A stretch of 64,000 nucleotides of DNA from Anaerovirgula multivorans (lineage in GTDB: Bacteria > Bacillota > Clostridia > Peptostreptococcales > Natronincolaceae). The notes under the pieces are model-generated. The model made no database searches and was not told where the DNA came from. It saw nothing but the letters and a program-made list of their open reading frames with translations. Location: contig NZ_FZOJ01000016.1 of the NCBI RefSeq assembly GCF_900188145.1, positions 40,268-104,267 on the forward strand. The letters run 5' to 3'. How positions within the stretch are numbered: the stretch's first letter is position 1; each line of letters begins with the position of its first letter. Position numbers and translations under genes: made by a program. Positions 1 through 9,722 of this stretch are shown one piece after another.

Positions 1-1
1 A

Positions 2-400
2 GTAGGAAAGTATACAGTCTCAGTGGATTCTATTGCTTTAGGAATCGTACAAATTGCTGTAGTCGGCATATTAAGTTTACTCTTTACTGTTACGATAGAA
101 ACTCCAATAATACCTAAAGGAGTAGAGGTATGGACTTCCATTCTTATCCTAGCTGTATTGGCCACCTCAGTAGCCTTTATTGTGCAAAATGCGATGCAGA
201 AGTTTACTTCTGCTACACATACCGCCTTAATCTATACCGGTGAACCTGTATTTTCAGCATTATTTGCTTATATTTTAGCAGGAGAAATCCTAACGAAGGG
301 TGGCATCTTTGGAGGTATACTGATCTTATTAGGAATGATGATAGCAGAATTAGACTGGAAAAATATCTTTGCAAGAAAAAAGAAGCTCCAAAGTAGTTAG
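2..400 (+). CDS. EamA/DMT-family transporter, C-terminal part (cut by window edge)
   Basis: The reading frame is open to the left edge, so only about 132 C-terminal residues are seen. They contain about four hydrophobic helices and the EamA-type stretch 'ALIYTGEPVFSALFAYILAGE' shortened here to the recognisable core LIYTGEPVFSALFAY, typical of the second EamA repeat of drug/metabolite transporters. The protein would sit in the cytoplasmic membrane; the substrate cannot be told. It ends in a Lys-rich tail and converges with engB, the two stop codons lying on either arm of one hairpin. Confidence 0.8.
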   Translation, partial: VGKYTVSVDSIALGIVQIAVVGILSLLFTVTIETPIIPKGVEVWTSILILAVLATSVAFIVQNAMQKFTSATHTALIYTGEPVFSALFAYILAGEILTKGGIFGGILILLGMMIAELDWKNIFARKKKLQSS

Positions 401-415
401 TTACTTTGGAGCTTC
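376..415 (-). terminator. Terminator shared by converging genes, embedded in both 3' ends
   Basis: A 14-bp perfect stem (382-395 with 402-415, loop 396-401) is followed on the minus strand by a T tract (377-381 on plus is all A). It ends engB transcription. The stops of the transporter and of engB both lie inside the hairpin. Confidence 0.8.
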
Positions 416-1024
416 TTCTATTGTAATAGGTAGTTGTCTGTCAATAAACAATTCTTCAATACTACTCCACAAAGCCTCAATACCTTCCTTCTTCAAGGAG
501 GATATTGGTACGATTTTATCACCTTTAGCCATCTGTAGCTTTTCACGAATAACTTTTAGATGTTTTTGCATCTGTCCCCTCGTAATTTTATCGGACTTGG
601 TGGCGATAACAATGCTGCCAAATCCGAAGTGTCTGATCCAATCATACATCATTTTATCATCATTAGTAGGTTCATGCCTAATATCCACCAGCAGCAGTAT
701 CTCCTGTAGGTTCGGTCTTTTATTTAAATAGGTCTCCATAGTTTTTCCCCAACTAGCCTTTTCTGACTTAGAGACCTTTGCGTATCCGTATCCTGGTAAG
801 TCCACCAAATAGAACTCTTTATTGATAATAAAGAAGTTGATCGTTCTTGTTTTTCCAGGAGTACCGCTTACCTTTGCTAGCTTTTTTCTTCCCAGTATTG
901 TATTTAAAGTAGAAGATTTCCCAACATTTGATCTTCCTACAAAGGCTATTTCAGGCAGCATATCTTCGGGGTATTGACTAGGCACTACGGCACTAGTGAC
1001 AAAATCTGAGGTTTTAATTTTCAT
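401..1024 (-). CDS. engB: Ribosome biogenesis GTPase EngB/YsxC
   Basis: 207 residues, the usual length for EngB (YihA/YsxC), an essential GTPase of large-subunit assembly. Visible G motifs are G1 GRSNVGKSS (about 30-38), G2 in [12 protein letters not shown] (54-65), G3 DLPGYGYA (75-82), G4 TKSD (near 145) and G5 SSLKKEG. The start ATG lies inside the last codons of lon (11-bp overlap) with GAGGGGAG upstream, so it is translationally coupled to lon. The lon-engB pairing is the standard Firmicute arrangement. Confidence 0.97.
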   Translation of the reverse strand: MKIKTSDFVTSAVVPSQYPEDMLPEIAFVGRSNVGKSSTLNTILGRKKLAKVSGTPGKTRTINFFIINKEFYLVDLPGYGYAKVSKSEKASWGKTMETYLNKRPNLQEILLLVDIRHEPTNDDKMMYDWIRHFGFGSIVIATKSDKITRGQMQKHLKVIREKLQMAKGDKIVPISSLKKEGIEALWSSIEELFIDRQLPITIEEAPK

Positions 1025-3365
1025 TTTCTTCTCCCCTCTTTAATGCATGCTCTAATACTTCATCCATATGCTCTACAAAAACAAACTGTATTTTCCTTTT
1101 TACATTGTCTGGCACTTCATCTAAGTCTCTTTTATTGTCCATAGGCATAAGTACTTTCTGAATTCCTGCTCTTTTAGCAGCCAATACCTTTTCCTTGATT
1201 CCTCCTACCGGTAATACTCTACCTCTTAAGGTAATCTCTCCTGTCATAGCGATATCCTTGTTTACAGGAATCTTGGTTAAAGCAGAAATAACTGCTGTTG
1301 CCATAGTAATCCCGGCTGAAGGTCCATCCTTCGGTGTGGCTCCTTCAGGTATATGGATATGAATATCAAGATTGTTATGGAATTCTGGATCTATTTTTAA
1401 TTCTTCTTCTCTTGAACGTATATAACTTATACCCGCCCTTGCTGATTCCTTCATAACATCTCCCAATTGTCCTGTCAATACTAGTTTGCCATTCCCCTTC
1501 ATTGGTGTTACTTCAATAGATAGTGTATCTCCGCCTACAATCGTCCAAGCCAATCCACGGGCTATGCCTACTTCATCCTTTTGATTCGCCATTTCATAAC
1601 GATAGTAAGGATTACCTAAATATTTTTTCAAGTTTGCAGGGGTGATATGAATAGATTTCAGTTTTTCCTCTACCACCCTTTTCGCCACCTTACGGCATAG
1701 GTTGGCAATTTGTCTTTCTAAATTTCTTACCCCGGCTTCTCTAGTGTAATGATTAATGATATTCCTTAGGGCCTTTTCTGATACTTGAAGACTTACAGCC
1801 TTCAAACCATGTTCCTTAACTTGCTTAGGCAAAAGATATCTTGATGCAATATTTAATTTTTCTTCCTCCGTATAACCTGCGATACGAATAACCTCCATCC
1901 TATCTAAGAGAGGCCTTGGTATCGTGTCTAAACTATTTGCAGTAGTAATAAACAGCACTTTAGATAAATTAAAGGGTAACTCCATAAAGTGATCTGTAAA
2001 ATCATGGTTTTGCTCAGGATCTAATACTTCTAGCAAGGCAGAAGCTGGGTCTCCTCTAAAATCACTGGCTAGCTTATCAATTTCATCTAATAAGAAAAGA
2101 GGATTTCGTGTGCCAGCCTGACGAATGGAGGAAATAATCCTTCCGGGTATGGCACCTACATAGGTTCTTCTATGTCCCCTTATTTCTGCTTCATCCCTCA
2201 CACCACCTAAAGACATTCTAACAAATTTACGGTTTAAGGATCGAGCAATAGACTTTGCTATGGAAGTTTTTCCAACTCCAGGCGGTCCTACTAAACAAAC
2301 AATAGGCCCCTTCATAGATTTTGCCAACTGTCTGATGGCTAAATACTCCAATATCCTTTCCTTTACCTTTTTAAGACCGTAATGGTCTTCATCTAATATA
2401 GCAGCTGATTTCTTTAGGTCTAGCCTGTCCTTTGTTTCCTTATTCCAAGGTAGGCTTAATGCCCAATCTATATAATTTCTTATCACTCCAGTTTCAGCTG
2501 AAGCAGGTGACAATTTCAACAGCCGATCAATTTCTCTATCAATTTTTTCATGAACATCCTTTGGAAATTTTAGAGCCCTCAGCTTTTCCTTATACTCTGC
2601 CACTTCTTCAACGATGCCCTCATCTTCACCTAATTCTTTTTGTATAGCCTTTAGCTGTTCTCTTAAATAATACTCTTTTTGTACCTTGTTAATTTGTTTT
2701 TTTACTCGATTGTTGATTTTCTTTTCGATCTCTAATATTTGGATCTCCTCTAATAAAATCTTATATAAGATTTCTAATCTGTCTAAGGGATCAAAAGCCT
2801 CTAATACTTCTTGTTTTTGATGAGGCTTAATAAACACATTAGAAGCAATTGTATCTGCCAATCGCCCCGGCATCTCGATTTCAGCAATGGTGATCAAAAT
2901 TTCTGGAGAGATTTTATTACTAATTTCTACGTATTCCTCAAATGCATCAATAACACTTCGCATTAAAGCTTCTGCTTCGCTATCAATCATTACTTCATTT
3001 TTATAATTTTTTTCTTCTATCTCTACTTGAAAATACGGAGTTTCTTGTAGTACGTTCATTATTTTCCCTCTAGAAATACCCTCCACTAATACTCTGATGG
3101 TATCTCCAGGAAGCTTTAGCATTTGTTTTATTTTAGCAATCGTTCCAACTTCATATATGTCTTCAAGGGTAGGGGCGTTAATCTCTGCTTCTTTCTGAGC
3201 AACCAAGAAAACTAGTTGATCATTTACCATTGCCTCTTCAAGGGCATTAATAGAACGCTCTCTACCTACATCAAAATGTATCACCATATATGGAAAAACA
3301 GTTAAACCCCTCAATGGAATTAGAGGAATTGTTCGTGTCGAGGTAGTTACTTTCTTTTCTTTCAT
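1014..3365 (-). CDS. lon: ATP-dependent protease LonA
   Basis: 783 residues from the ATG at 3365, chosen because AAAGGAG sits 8 nt upstream; an ATG seven codons earlier lacks a site. Order: N-terminal LON substrate-binding domain, coiled-coil helical region (about 190-310), AAA+ module with Walker [10 protein letters not shown] and Walker B FLLDEIDK, then the S16 protease domain with catalytic Ser in [12 protein letters not shown] and Lys in [15 protein letters not shown]. It degrades misfolded and regulatory proteins in the cytosol. Overlaps engB; lonB lies upstream after a terminator, so lon probably has its own promoter in the 107-bp gap. Confidence 0.97.
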   Translation of the reverse strand: MKEKKVTTSTRTIPLIPLRGLTVFPYMVIHFDVGRERSINALEEAMVNDQLVFLVAQKEAEINAPTLEDIYEVGTIAKIKQMLKLPGDTIRVLVEGISRGKIMNVLQETPYFQVEIEEKNYKNEVMIDSEAEALMRSVIDAFEEYVEISNKISPEILITIAEIEMPGRLADTIASNVFIKPHQKQEVLEAFDPLDRLEILYKILLEEIQILEIEKKINNRVKKQINKVQKEYYLREQLKAIQKELGEDEGIVEEVAEYKEKLRALKFPKDVHEKIDREIDRLLKLSPASAETGVIRNYIDWALSLPWNKETKDRLDLKKSAAILDEDHYGLKKVKERILEYLAIRQLAKSMKGPIVCLVGPPGVGKTSIAKSIARSLNRKFVRMSLGGVRDEAEIRGHRRTYVGAIPGRIISSIRQAGTRNPLFLLDEIDKLASDFRGDPASALLEVLDPEQNHDFTDHFMELPFNLSKVLFITTANSLDTIPRPLLDRMEVIRIAGYTEEEKLNIASRYLLPKQVKEHGLKAVSLQVSEKALRNIINHYTREAGVRNLERQIANLCRKVAKRVVEEKLKSIHITPANLKKYLGNPYYRYEMANQKDEVGIARGLAWTIVGGDTLSIEVTPMKGNGKLVLTGQLGDVMKESARAGISYIRSREEELKIDPEFHNNLDIHIHIPEGATPKDGPSAGITMATAVISALTKIPVNKDIAMTGEITLRGRVLPVGGIKEKVLAAKRAGIQKVLMPMDNKRDLDEVPDNVKRKIQFVFVEHMDEVLEHALKRGEENEN

Positions 3366-3471
3366 ACTATCTTCTCCTTTTATCATATTCCACAGTTGAT
3401 TACTATTATATCCTTTCAGACTGTTTTTTTCAATATTTTACCCTAATTTCCATTTTTCTATCAACTGTAAG

Positions 3472-3502
3472 AAAAAAAGTAGCCCTCACGACTACTTTTT
3501 TT
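3472..3502 (-). terminator. lonB terminator
   Basis: Stem AAAAAAAGTAG / CTACTTTTTTT (3472-3482 with 3492-3502) with a T run on the minus strand. The lonB stop codon TAG is part of the stem. Confidence 0.8.
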
Positions 3503-5177
3503 CTTTATTACCTAGGGCAGCGGCAAAATCGATTGTATCATTGGAATAATTATTTCTTGTCTCAGCAGGTTTAATTTCCATTGCCAGTTCAATAACCTCT
3601 TCAATATATTCCACTGGAATAACTTCAATTTTGAACTCTTTAAATCGTTCTTGATAATTATCCTTTGGTATCAATACCCGTGTACATCCTGCTTCCTTGG
3701 CAGCTTCAATCTTAGCCATGATACCTCCTACTGGTTTAACCGTCCCTCGAATTGAAATTTCTCCCGTCATTGCTAATCGGTGATCTACCGGCTGATTCGT
3801 TATAGCAGAATATATGGCGGTCACCATGGTGATGCCAGCTGAGGGCCCATCTATAGGAACACCCCCAGGAAAGTTCACATGAATATCATAATCCTTAGGA
3901 TCAACCTTAAAAAACTTTTTAATCACAGTTAATACATTGTCCACAGAATCAGAGGCAGTACTTCTTCTTTGATAGCTTCTTCCTGAAGCATTGGTTTCTT
4001 CTCTATCAATAATTCCTGTAACAATCATCCTACCACGCCCTTTTGTAGGAAGCTTGATAGTCGATACTTCAATTTCTATCATCATACCTATATTAGGCCC
4101 TAAGACAGCTAACCCATTAACATATCCAACCGCGGGAGCTTCTCCAATTTTTTTGCTAGGCCTTGGGCTATAATGACCACTTTCAATCACCCATTGCACA
4201 TCCTGCAGGGTAATTTTTTTTCTGCCTTCTGTTAGAGCTAACCCTCCGGTAATTTGTATAATGTTTACAGCTTCTCTACCATTGGTTGCATATTTCTTGA
4301 TTTCTTCTATCGCTCTTTCTTCTATTTCAAAATTACTTTTATCGCAGGCATTTTTGCTAATACAACCAACTTCTTCTGGCGTTAATGGTCGAAAGTAAAT
4401 CTCAACGCATCTAGATCTTAAGGCTGATGGAAGATCCCCTGGAGACTTTGTGGTTGCACCTACTAGTCTAAAATCTGCTGGTAATCCATTTTTAAAAATT
4501 TCATGAATGTGCTGAGGAATATTTTCCTCCTCTGAATTATAGTAAGCACTTTCTAAAAACACTTTTCTATCCTCTAAAACCTTTAATAACTTATTCATTT
4601 GTACAGGATGTAATTCTCCAATTTCATCTAAAAATAACATTCCACCGTGGGCTTTTGTTACAGCACCAGGTTTAGGTTGTGGAATCCCTGCTTGTCCTAA
4701 TGGCCCAGCCCCTTGATATATAGGATCATGTACTGATCCCATTAAGGGATCCGCAATGCCTCTATCATCAAACCTTAAGGTTGTAGCATCCATCTCTATA
4801 AACTTAGACCTTTCATTAAAGGGAGATATATCACTTTTTTTTGCTTCTTCTAAAACTACTCTTGCTGCCGCTGTCTTTCCTACCCCTGGTGGTCCATATA
4901 TGATTACATGCTGTGGATTGGGGCTGCATAAAGCTGCCTTTAATGCCTTTAAACCATCTTCTTGGCCTATAATGTCCTTAAAGGAAGATGGTCTTGTATG
5001 TTCTGCTAATGGTATCGTTAAAGCATTTTCTCTTAAAAGTTTAAGCTTTTCCATTTCCTTTTTTGATTCCTTTTCTATTGCTGACTTGTTCCCCTGTTGA
5101 TTTTTTAATAGACCTAAAAAATAAAGGCCAATAACTACTGCAAAAAAGAACTGAACTAAGTAAAAAATGTTCGGCAA
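3492..5177 (-). CDS. lonB: Membrane-anchored LonB protease
   Basis: 561 residues if started at the TTG at 5177, which follows AGGAGG by 7 nt; an ATG six codons upstream overlaps that site. The first 25 residues form one membrane segment, then an AAA+ domain (Walker [10 protein letters not shown] about 95-103, Walker B MLFLDEIGEL) and an S16 protease domain with Ser in [12 protein letters not shown] and Lys in VGGIMAKIEAAKEAG. This matches Bacillus LonB, a forespore-associated protease; the role here is inferred. It stands alone between terminators, upstream of lon in the same direction. Confidence 0.93.
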   Translation of the reverse strand: MPNIFYLVQFFFAVVIGLYFLGLLKNQQGNKSAIEKESKKEMEKLKLLRENALTIPLAEHTRPSSFKDIIGQEDGLKALKAALCSPNPQHVIIYGPPGVGKTAAARVVLEEAKKSDISPFNERSKFIEMDATTLRFDDRGIADPLMGSVHDPIYQGAGPLGQAGIPQPKPGAVTKAHGGMLFLDEIGELHPVQMNKLLKVLEDRKVFLESAYYNSEEENIPQHIHEIFKNGLPADFRLVGATTKSPGDLPSALRSRCVEIYFRPLTPEEVGCISKNACDKSNFEIEERAIEEIKKYATNGREAVNIIQITGGLALTEGRKKITLQDVQWVIESGHYSPRPSKKIGEAPAVGYVNGLAVLGPNIGMMIEIEVSTIKLPTKGRGRMIVTGIIDREETNASGRSYQRRSTASDSVDNVLTVIKKFFKVDPKDYDIHVNFPGGVPIDGPSAGITMVTAIYSAITNQPVDHRLAMTGEISIRGTVKPVGGIMAKIEAAKEAGCTRVLIPKDNYQERFKEFKIEVIPVEYIEEVIELAMEIKPAETRNNYSNDTIDFAAALGNKEKK

Positions 5178-5284
5178 AATGTGACCTCCTCTCATTGTCT
5201 TACAATTTTAGTATGCACATAGAGAGGCTATTTATCCTGCATCAAAAGCTGTCATTAAAAGCAACTATAGTTATTTATTTCAAA

Positions 5285-5341
5285 TAAATTCAGCTACAAT
5301 TCAATAGGATTAAACCTTTCTGTAAATTGTAGCCGAATTTT
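5285..5341. repeat. Intergenic palindrome related to the 247-bp repeat end
   Basis: AAATTCAGCTACAATT (about 5285-5300) pairs with AATTGTAGCCGAATTT (about 5325-5340). The right arm matches the GAATTGTAGCCGAATTT stretch of the 247-bp repeats at 6530 and 25512, so it looks like a solitary end fragment or solo hairpin. Confidence 0.6.
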
Positions 5342-5400
5342 ATGTTATACTAAAATTATTGACTTATAACATATATTACTATAATTTATGGGGGGTAAAT

Positions 5401-5949
5401 ATGAAGGATTATTTGAAACTGTTCAACATTTTTTTTCGTGTAGGTGCCTTTACTTTTGGTGGCGGCTATGCGATGATTCCAATTATACAAAAGGAAATTG
5501 TTGAAAACAATCAATTGATTGATGAAAGCGAATTTTTAGATATTATAGCTGTTGCCCAAAGCTTACCAGGTCCTATTGCTGTCAATACAGCGGTTTTTGT
5601 TGGTTATAAATTAAAGGGTTTCTTAGGAGCAGTAGCAACCTTATTAGGGACTATTCTTCCTTCTCTAGTAGTTATTATCATATTGGCAATTTTTTATGAT
5701 AGAATCAAAGATGTTCATTCTATACAATTGTTTTTCCAAGGGGTAAGACCAGCTATCGTTGCATTAATTTTCATGTCAGCGATTAAGCTTTCTAAGTCAA
5801 TTTCTAAAAATCGTTTCAATATACTATTGATGTCCTTTGCCTTTATTGGTATTGTATTTTTGAAAATACATCCTATTTTCATCGTGATCCTTTGCGCAAT
5901 AGCAGGATTGTTACATAGAAAAAAGGAGGGTGAATATGGAACTCATTAG
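5401..5949 (+). CDS. Chromate transporter, first half-size subunit
   Basis: 182 residues from the ATG at 5401, preceded by GGGGGG at the right distance; the frame is open further upstream but without a site. It is one CHR domain with the signature FRVGAFTFGGGYAMIPIIQ near the start and SLPGPIAVNTAVFVGYK, and about five membrane helices. Short-chain CHR proteins act as pairs; the second follows with a 14-bp overlap. The family exports chromate or takes up related anions; substrate here unknown. Confidence 0.92.
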   Translation: MKDYLKLFNIFFRVGAFTFGGGYAMIPIIQKEIVENNQLIDESEFLDIIAVAQSLPGPIAVNTAVFVGYKLKGFLGAVATLLGTILPSLVVIIILAIFYDRIKDVHSIQLFFQGVRPAIVALIFMSAIKLSKSISKNRFNILLMSFAFIGIVFLKIHPIFIVILCAIAGLLHRKKEGEYGTH

Positions 5950-6460
5950 ATTATTTTGGGCTTTTTTAAAAATAGGTGCCTTTAGCTTTGGTGGTGGTTA
6001 TGCCATGCTTCCCTTAATCGAGGAGGAAGTAGTAAATAACTATCAATGGCTTACTTCTACAGAATTTGTAGATATCATTGCCATATCTCAAATGTCACCT
6101 GGTCCAATTGCAGTCAATGCTGCTACCTTTGTAGGTTTTAGACACTACGGTGTCTTAGGCTCTATTATTGCCACCTTTGGTGTGGTTTTTGCTTCGTTTT
6201 TTCTTGTAATGACATTTGCTAGGATCATTATTAAATATAAAAAATCCTTCTTTGTGGAAGGAATATTTGCAGGCATTCGTCCCTCTGTTATCGGTTTAAT
6301 TGCAGCTGCTTGTGTATCCTTGTTCCAAACCTCGATTGTAGATATTAAGAGTTTACTGATTAGTATATTGGTACTAATCATACTATATAAATCAAAGCTT
6401 CATCCTATTGGAATCATCATGTTATCAGGAGTCTTTGGTATTATTCTTTATTCTATATAA
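5936..6460 (+). CDS. Chromate transporter, second half-size subunit
   Basis: 174 residues from the ATG at 5936, placed 5-6 nt after AAAAGGAGGG; a GTG two codons earlier overlaps this site. Repeats the CHR signature (LKIGAFSFGGGYAMLPLIE, SPGPIAVNAATFVGFR) and about five membrane helices. Overlap with the first subunit implies co-translation and a heterodimeric carrier. The pair interrupts the clpX-lonB neighbourhood. Confidence 0.92.
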   Translation: MELIRLFWAFLKIGAFSFGGGYAMLPLIEEEVVNNYQWLTSTEFVDIIAISQMSPGPIAVNAATFVGFRHYGVLGSIIATFGVVFASFFLVMTFARIIIKYKKSFFVEGIFAGIRPSVIGLIAAACVSLFQTSIVDIKSLLISILVLIILYKSKLHPIGIIMLSGVFGIILYSI

Positions 6461-6529
6461 TCAAATAATCGAAGAGACAGATTCTAGGATAACATGGGTT
6501 CAGTTAACGCCTATGATATTCATTTAAGG

Positions 6530-6776
6530 ATTTATCCTTCGGTGTATTGCTAAGACTCCCGCTTCTTCTAGATAAACAAACTAAGCGACTAACACAAAAT
6601 CAAAGATTTTGGTTATCTGCTTATAGATAAACAAACTAAGTGACCAACACGAAAGTTAGAAACCAAACTTTCGGTTGTCTACTTAAAGCGGGAGATCAAG
6701 CACTACATCCTCGAAGTAAATTCGGCTACAATTCAGTGGGAGTAAAAACTCCCTCTGAATTAAGTCTCATTTTATA
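6530..6776 (+). repeat. 247-bp structured repeat, copy A
   Basis: Nearly identical (one mismatch seen) to the inverse complement of 25512-25758. Outer arms (TTATCCTTCGGTG...CTCCCGC near 6532-6561 and GCGGGAG...CGAAGTAAA near 6688-6720) pair imperfectly and enclose two hairpin modules at 6583-6622 and 6638-6684. It ends with a palindrome, AATTCAGTGGGAG / CTCCCTCTGAATT. No open reading frame of note. It fills the whole gap between the chromate genes and the convergent gene and supplies that gene's stop codon. Confidence 0.9.
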
Positions 6777-7563
6777 GTACTGCTAAATCTTCGTCCTTAG
6801 GATCGCATATAAACATATGACCTGGTGAATGAGTTATCATTAATTCAGGTTTGCTAGTCATAGCTATAGATTGGGGGGTCACTCCGCATGCCCAAAATAC
6901 TGGTACCTCTCCTTCTTTTATGATCGAAGGATCACCAAAATCTGGTTTATTTATATCTACTATGCCTATTTGACTTGGGTCTCCAATATGTACTGGTGCA
7001 CCATGCACTTGTGGAAATCTAGATGTAGCTTGTACAGCTCTTGGAATTAAATTATAGGGTATAGGCCTCATACTAACTACCATTTTGCCATGAAAGTTTC
7101 CTGCTGGTTTAGTTTCAATATTTGTAATATACATAGGCACATTATGGTTATCTTCAATATGTCTAATTGGAATAGAAGCATTTAGCATTGCTGATTCGAA
7201 TGAGAAACTACAGCCTATTAAAAATCCTACTAAATCGTCCCTCCAGTATTTTTCTATATCAGTTACTTCATCTACTAAAACCCCATGCTTATAGATTCTA
7301 TATTTTGGTATATCGTATCTTAAATCTGCATCTTTTGCCATTAATTTTGGTTCTGGATTGCCTACATCTGTTACATCCAGTATAGGACATGCCTTTGGGT
7401 TTCTTTGAGCAAATAACAGAAAATCAAAAGCTAAGTTTTTTGGCACGATTGCCAAGTTTGCTTGAATATGTCCTCTACACATTCCGGAAGTTGGTTTCAT
7501 CAAGTCTCCCTTTCTTATTAATTCTCTTACTTCTTTCGGTTCCATATTGGCTAGGTCTAACAT
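6772..7563 (-). CDS. YcsI/DUF1445-family putative hydro-lyase
   Basis: 263 residues, the full length of the UPF0317/D-glutamate cyclase-like family. Recognisable blocks are GMCRGHIQANLAIVPK near 26-41, the IGCSFSFESAM block, and PVFWACGVTPQS near the C-terminus. Family members are cytosolic putative hydro-lyases; substrate not established. The last codons GTA CTA TAA run into the end of the 247-bp repeat. Start ATG at 7563 follows AAGGCG. It stands alone between clpX and the chromate genes. Confidence 0.88.
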   Translation of the reverse strand: MLDLANMEPKEVRELIRKGDLMKPTSGMCRGHIQANLAIVPKNLAFDFLLFAQRNPKACPILDVTDVGNPEPKLMAKDADLRYDIPKYRIYKHGVLVDEVTDIEKYWRDDLVGFLIGCSFSFESAMLNASIPIRHIEDNHNVPMYITNIETKPAGNFHGKMVVSMRPIPYNLIPRAVQATSRFPQVHGAPVHIGDPSQIGIVDINKPDFGDPSIIKEGEVPVFWACGVTPQSIAMTSKPELMITHSPGHMFICDPKDEDLAVL

Positions 7564-7771
7564 TTTTTCGCCTTAATCTCAGGCTTCCCCCCTTAAGTAT
7601 ATTTTAAGAATCAAATGCCTCTTAAACATTGTTCTATACTCATGAGCTAATTCCTCTTTTCTTTTGCTATTCTTGATAGCTTTCAACAGTCCTATAGCAT
7701 TGTATTGTATCTTTATTTCGGAATCAATGAAGCTGTTCCCTTGATTTTTTCTATTTCCTTGATTTTGACCT
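7564..7771. other. Intergenic, no gene recognised
   Basis: About 200 bp between the clpX terminator and the hydro-lyase gene. It should carry the hydro-lyase promoter, but no convincing -35/-10 pair was picked out and no open frame with a ribosome site was seen. Confidence 0.4.
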
Positions 7772-7809
7772 AAAAAAAGCCTTAACGTTTATATCGTTAA
7801 GACTTTTTT
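7772..7809 (-). terminator. clpX terminator
   Basis: Stem GTCTTAACG / CGTTAAGGC (minus strand; 795-803 with 779-787 in the 7700-7800 numbering) followed by seven T residues on the minus strand. Confidence 0.85.
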
Positions 7810-7812
7810 ATA

Positions 7813-9087
7813 TTACGACGCCGATTCCTTTGGCTTTTTTTTATTTTTTGATGAGTTCCCACTTTTTAATACCACAGTAGGATGATCGCCTTTATCAACT
7901 GTATCTTTAGTGATAAGAACCTTTTCAATATCATCTCTAGATGGAATATCATACATAATATCCATCATAAGACTTTCTAAAATACCTCGAAGCCCCCTAG
8001 CACCTGTTTTTCTTTCTATTGCTTTTTTCGCTATAAGCTCAAGAGCTGGTGTTTCGAAGTCTAAATCAACATCTTCAATCTCAAACAATTTTTTATATTG
8101 TTTTACCAGTGCGTTTTTAGGCTCTGTTAAGATTTGGATTAATGATTCTTCATCTAATTGGTCTAAAGTTACCACTACCGGCAATCTGCCTACAAATTCT
8201 GGAATCAATCCATATTTTAATAAATCCTCAGGTTGAATTTGCTTTAATAGGGTTCCTATATCCAATTTTTGCTTACTTGCAATCTCTGCACCAAAACCCA
8301 TAGATTTCTTGCCTGTTCGTTTCTGAATAATACTATCTATTCCATCAAAAGCTCCACCACAGATAAATAAAATATTAGTTGTATCAATTTGTATAAACTC
8401 TTGATGCGGATGTTTTCTTCCACCTTGTGGTGGAACACTTGCAACGGTTCCCTCAAGGATCTTTAATAGGGCTTGTTGTACACCCTCACCACTCACATCT
8501 CGAGTAATTGATGGATTTTCAGACTTTTTAGCTATCTTATCTACCTCATCAATATAAATAATGCCTTTTTCAGCTTTTTCTATATCATAGTCTGCAGCTT
8601 GAATTAACTTTAATAAAATATTTTCTACATCCTCACCTACATATCCAGCTTCTGTAAGAGAAGTAGCATCCGCAATAGCGAAAGGTACATTTAATAGCTT
8701 TGCTAAGGTTTGTGCAAGTAAAGTCTTACCAGACCCTGTCGGCCCTAACATCACTATATTACTCTTTTGTAGTTCAACGTCTTCGCTCTTAATGTCCATA
8801 TTTACTCTTTTGTAGTGATTATAAACGGCAACAGCTAAAGCTTTTTTTGCCGGTTCTTGGCCTACAACGTACTGATCTAATATGGATTTGATTTCCTTTG
8901 GTTTAGGTAAATCTACTAAATCAATATCAAGATTGTCATCGAACTCTTCTTGAATAATTTCTTGACATAGCTCTATACATTCATCACAAATATATACATT
9001 AGGACCAGCAATAAGTCTTCTCACCTGATCCTGAGATTTACCGCAAAAGGAGCATTTTAGTTGCTTCTTATCCTCAAATCTAGACAT
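7813..9087 (-). CDS. clpX: ClpXP unfoldase subunit ClpX
   Basis: 424 residues from the ATG at 9087 (GCGAGGTG upstream); an ATG eight codons earlier lacks spacing. N-terminal C4 zinc finger (Cys 12, 15, 34, 37), AAA+ domain with Walker A GPTGSGKT, pore loop GYVGEDVE, Walker [11 protein letters not shown] and sensor regions, then a Lys/Ser-rich tail. It recognises and unfolds substrates and feeds ClpP. It follows clpP by about 25 nt in the tig-clpP-clpX operon and ends in its own terminator. Confidence 0.97.
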   Translation of the reverse strand: MSRFEDKKQLKCSFCGKSQDQVRRLIAGPNVYICDECIELCQEIIQEEFDDNLDIDLVDLPKPKEIKSILDQYVVGQEPAKKALAVAVYNHYKRVNMDIKSEDVELQKSNIVMLGPTGSGKTLLAQTLAKLLNVPFAIADATSLTEAGYVGEDVENILLKLIQAADYDIEKAEKGIIYIDEVDKIAKKSENPSITRDVSGEGVQQALLKILEGTVASVPPQGGRKHPHQEFIQIDTTNILFICGGAFDGIDSIIQKRTGKKSMGFGAEIASKQKLDIGTLLKQIQPEDLLKYGLIPEFVGRLPVVVTLDQLDEESLIQILTEPKNALVKQYKKLFEIEDVDLDFETPALELIAKKAIERKTGARGLRGILESLMMDIMYDIPSRDDIEKVLITKDTVDKGDHPTVVLKSGNSSKNKKKPKESAS

Positions 9088-9111
9088 CTTTACACCTCGC
9101 TTAATCCGCAA

Positions 9112-9696
9112 TTATTTTCTTGCGGTAATCACTTCGTCAATAATACCGTACTCCTTTGATTCTGTAGCAGACATAAAGAAATCTCTATCTGTATCTTTTT
9201 TGATACGATCTAATGGCTGCCCTGTTCTTTCTGCTAAAATATCATTAATGGTATCTCTTGTTTTTAAGATTCTTTCTGCATGGATACGAATATCCTCTGC
9301 CTGACCACGGGTTCCTCCCAATGGTTGATGAATCATAATTTCAGCATTAGGTAGAGCATATCTTTTACCTTTTTTACCTGCTGTCAATAGGAATGCTCCC
9401 ATACTAGCTGCCATACCTATACAGATGGTAGAAACGTCAGGTTTAATATAGTTCATAGTATCATAAATAGCCATTCCTGCAGTAATGGAACCTCCTGGAC
9501 TATTTATGTATAATTGAATATCTTTATCAGGATCTTCTGCCTCTAAAAATATTAATTGTGCAACAATCAGACCTGCTGTTACATCATTTACTTCATCATT
9601 TAAAAGAATAATTCTATCCTTTAAAAGTCTTGAGTAAATATCATAAGATCTTTCTCCACGATTAGTTTGTTCAACAACTACTGGCACTAATGCCAT
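9112..9696 (-). CDS. clpP: ATP-dependent Clp protease proteolytic subunit ClpP
   Basis: 194 residues, standard length. Catalytic Ser98 (GMAASMGAF), His123 (IMIHQPLGG) and Asp near 172 (KDTDRDFF) are all present. GGGAGGAG precedes the ATG. Forms tetradecamers with ClpX/ClpC in the cytosol. It lies 26 nt after tig with no terminator between, so the three genes are one transcript. Confidence 0.98.
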   Translation of the reverse strand: MALVPVVVEQTNRGERSYDIYSRLLKDRIILLNDEVNDVTAGLIVAQLIFLEAEDPDKDIQLYINSPGGSITAGMAIYDTMNYIKPDVSTICIGMAASMGAFLLTAGKKGKRYALPNAEIMIHQPLGGTRGQAEDIRIHAERILKTRDTINDILAERTGQPLDRIKKDTDRDFFMSATESKEYGIIDEVITARK

Positions 9697-9722
9697 AATA
9701 CATCTCCTCCCAATATTTATCT

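Noticed and set aside
4756..5100. Plus-strand frame of 114 codons
   Set aside because: Antisense to lonB, whose protein motifs are unambiguous.
6583..6684. CRISPR-like alternation of constant and variable segments in the hairpin modules
   Set aside because: Only two units in tandem, the variable parts are palindromes rather than spacers, and no cas genes are present.
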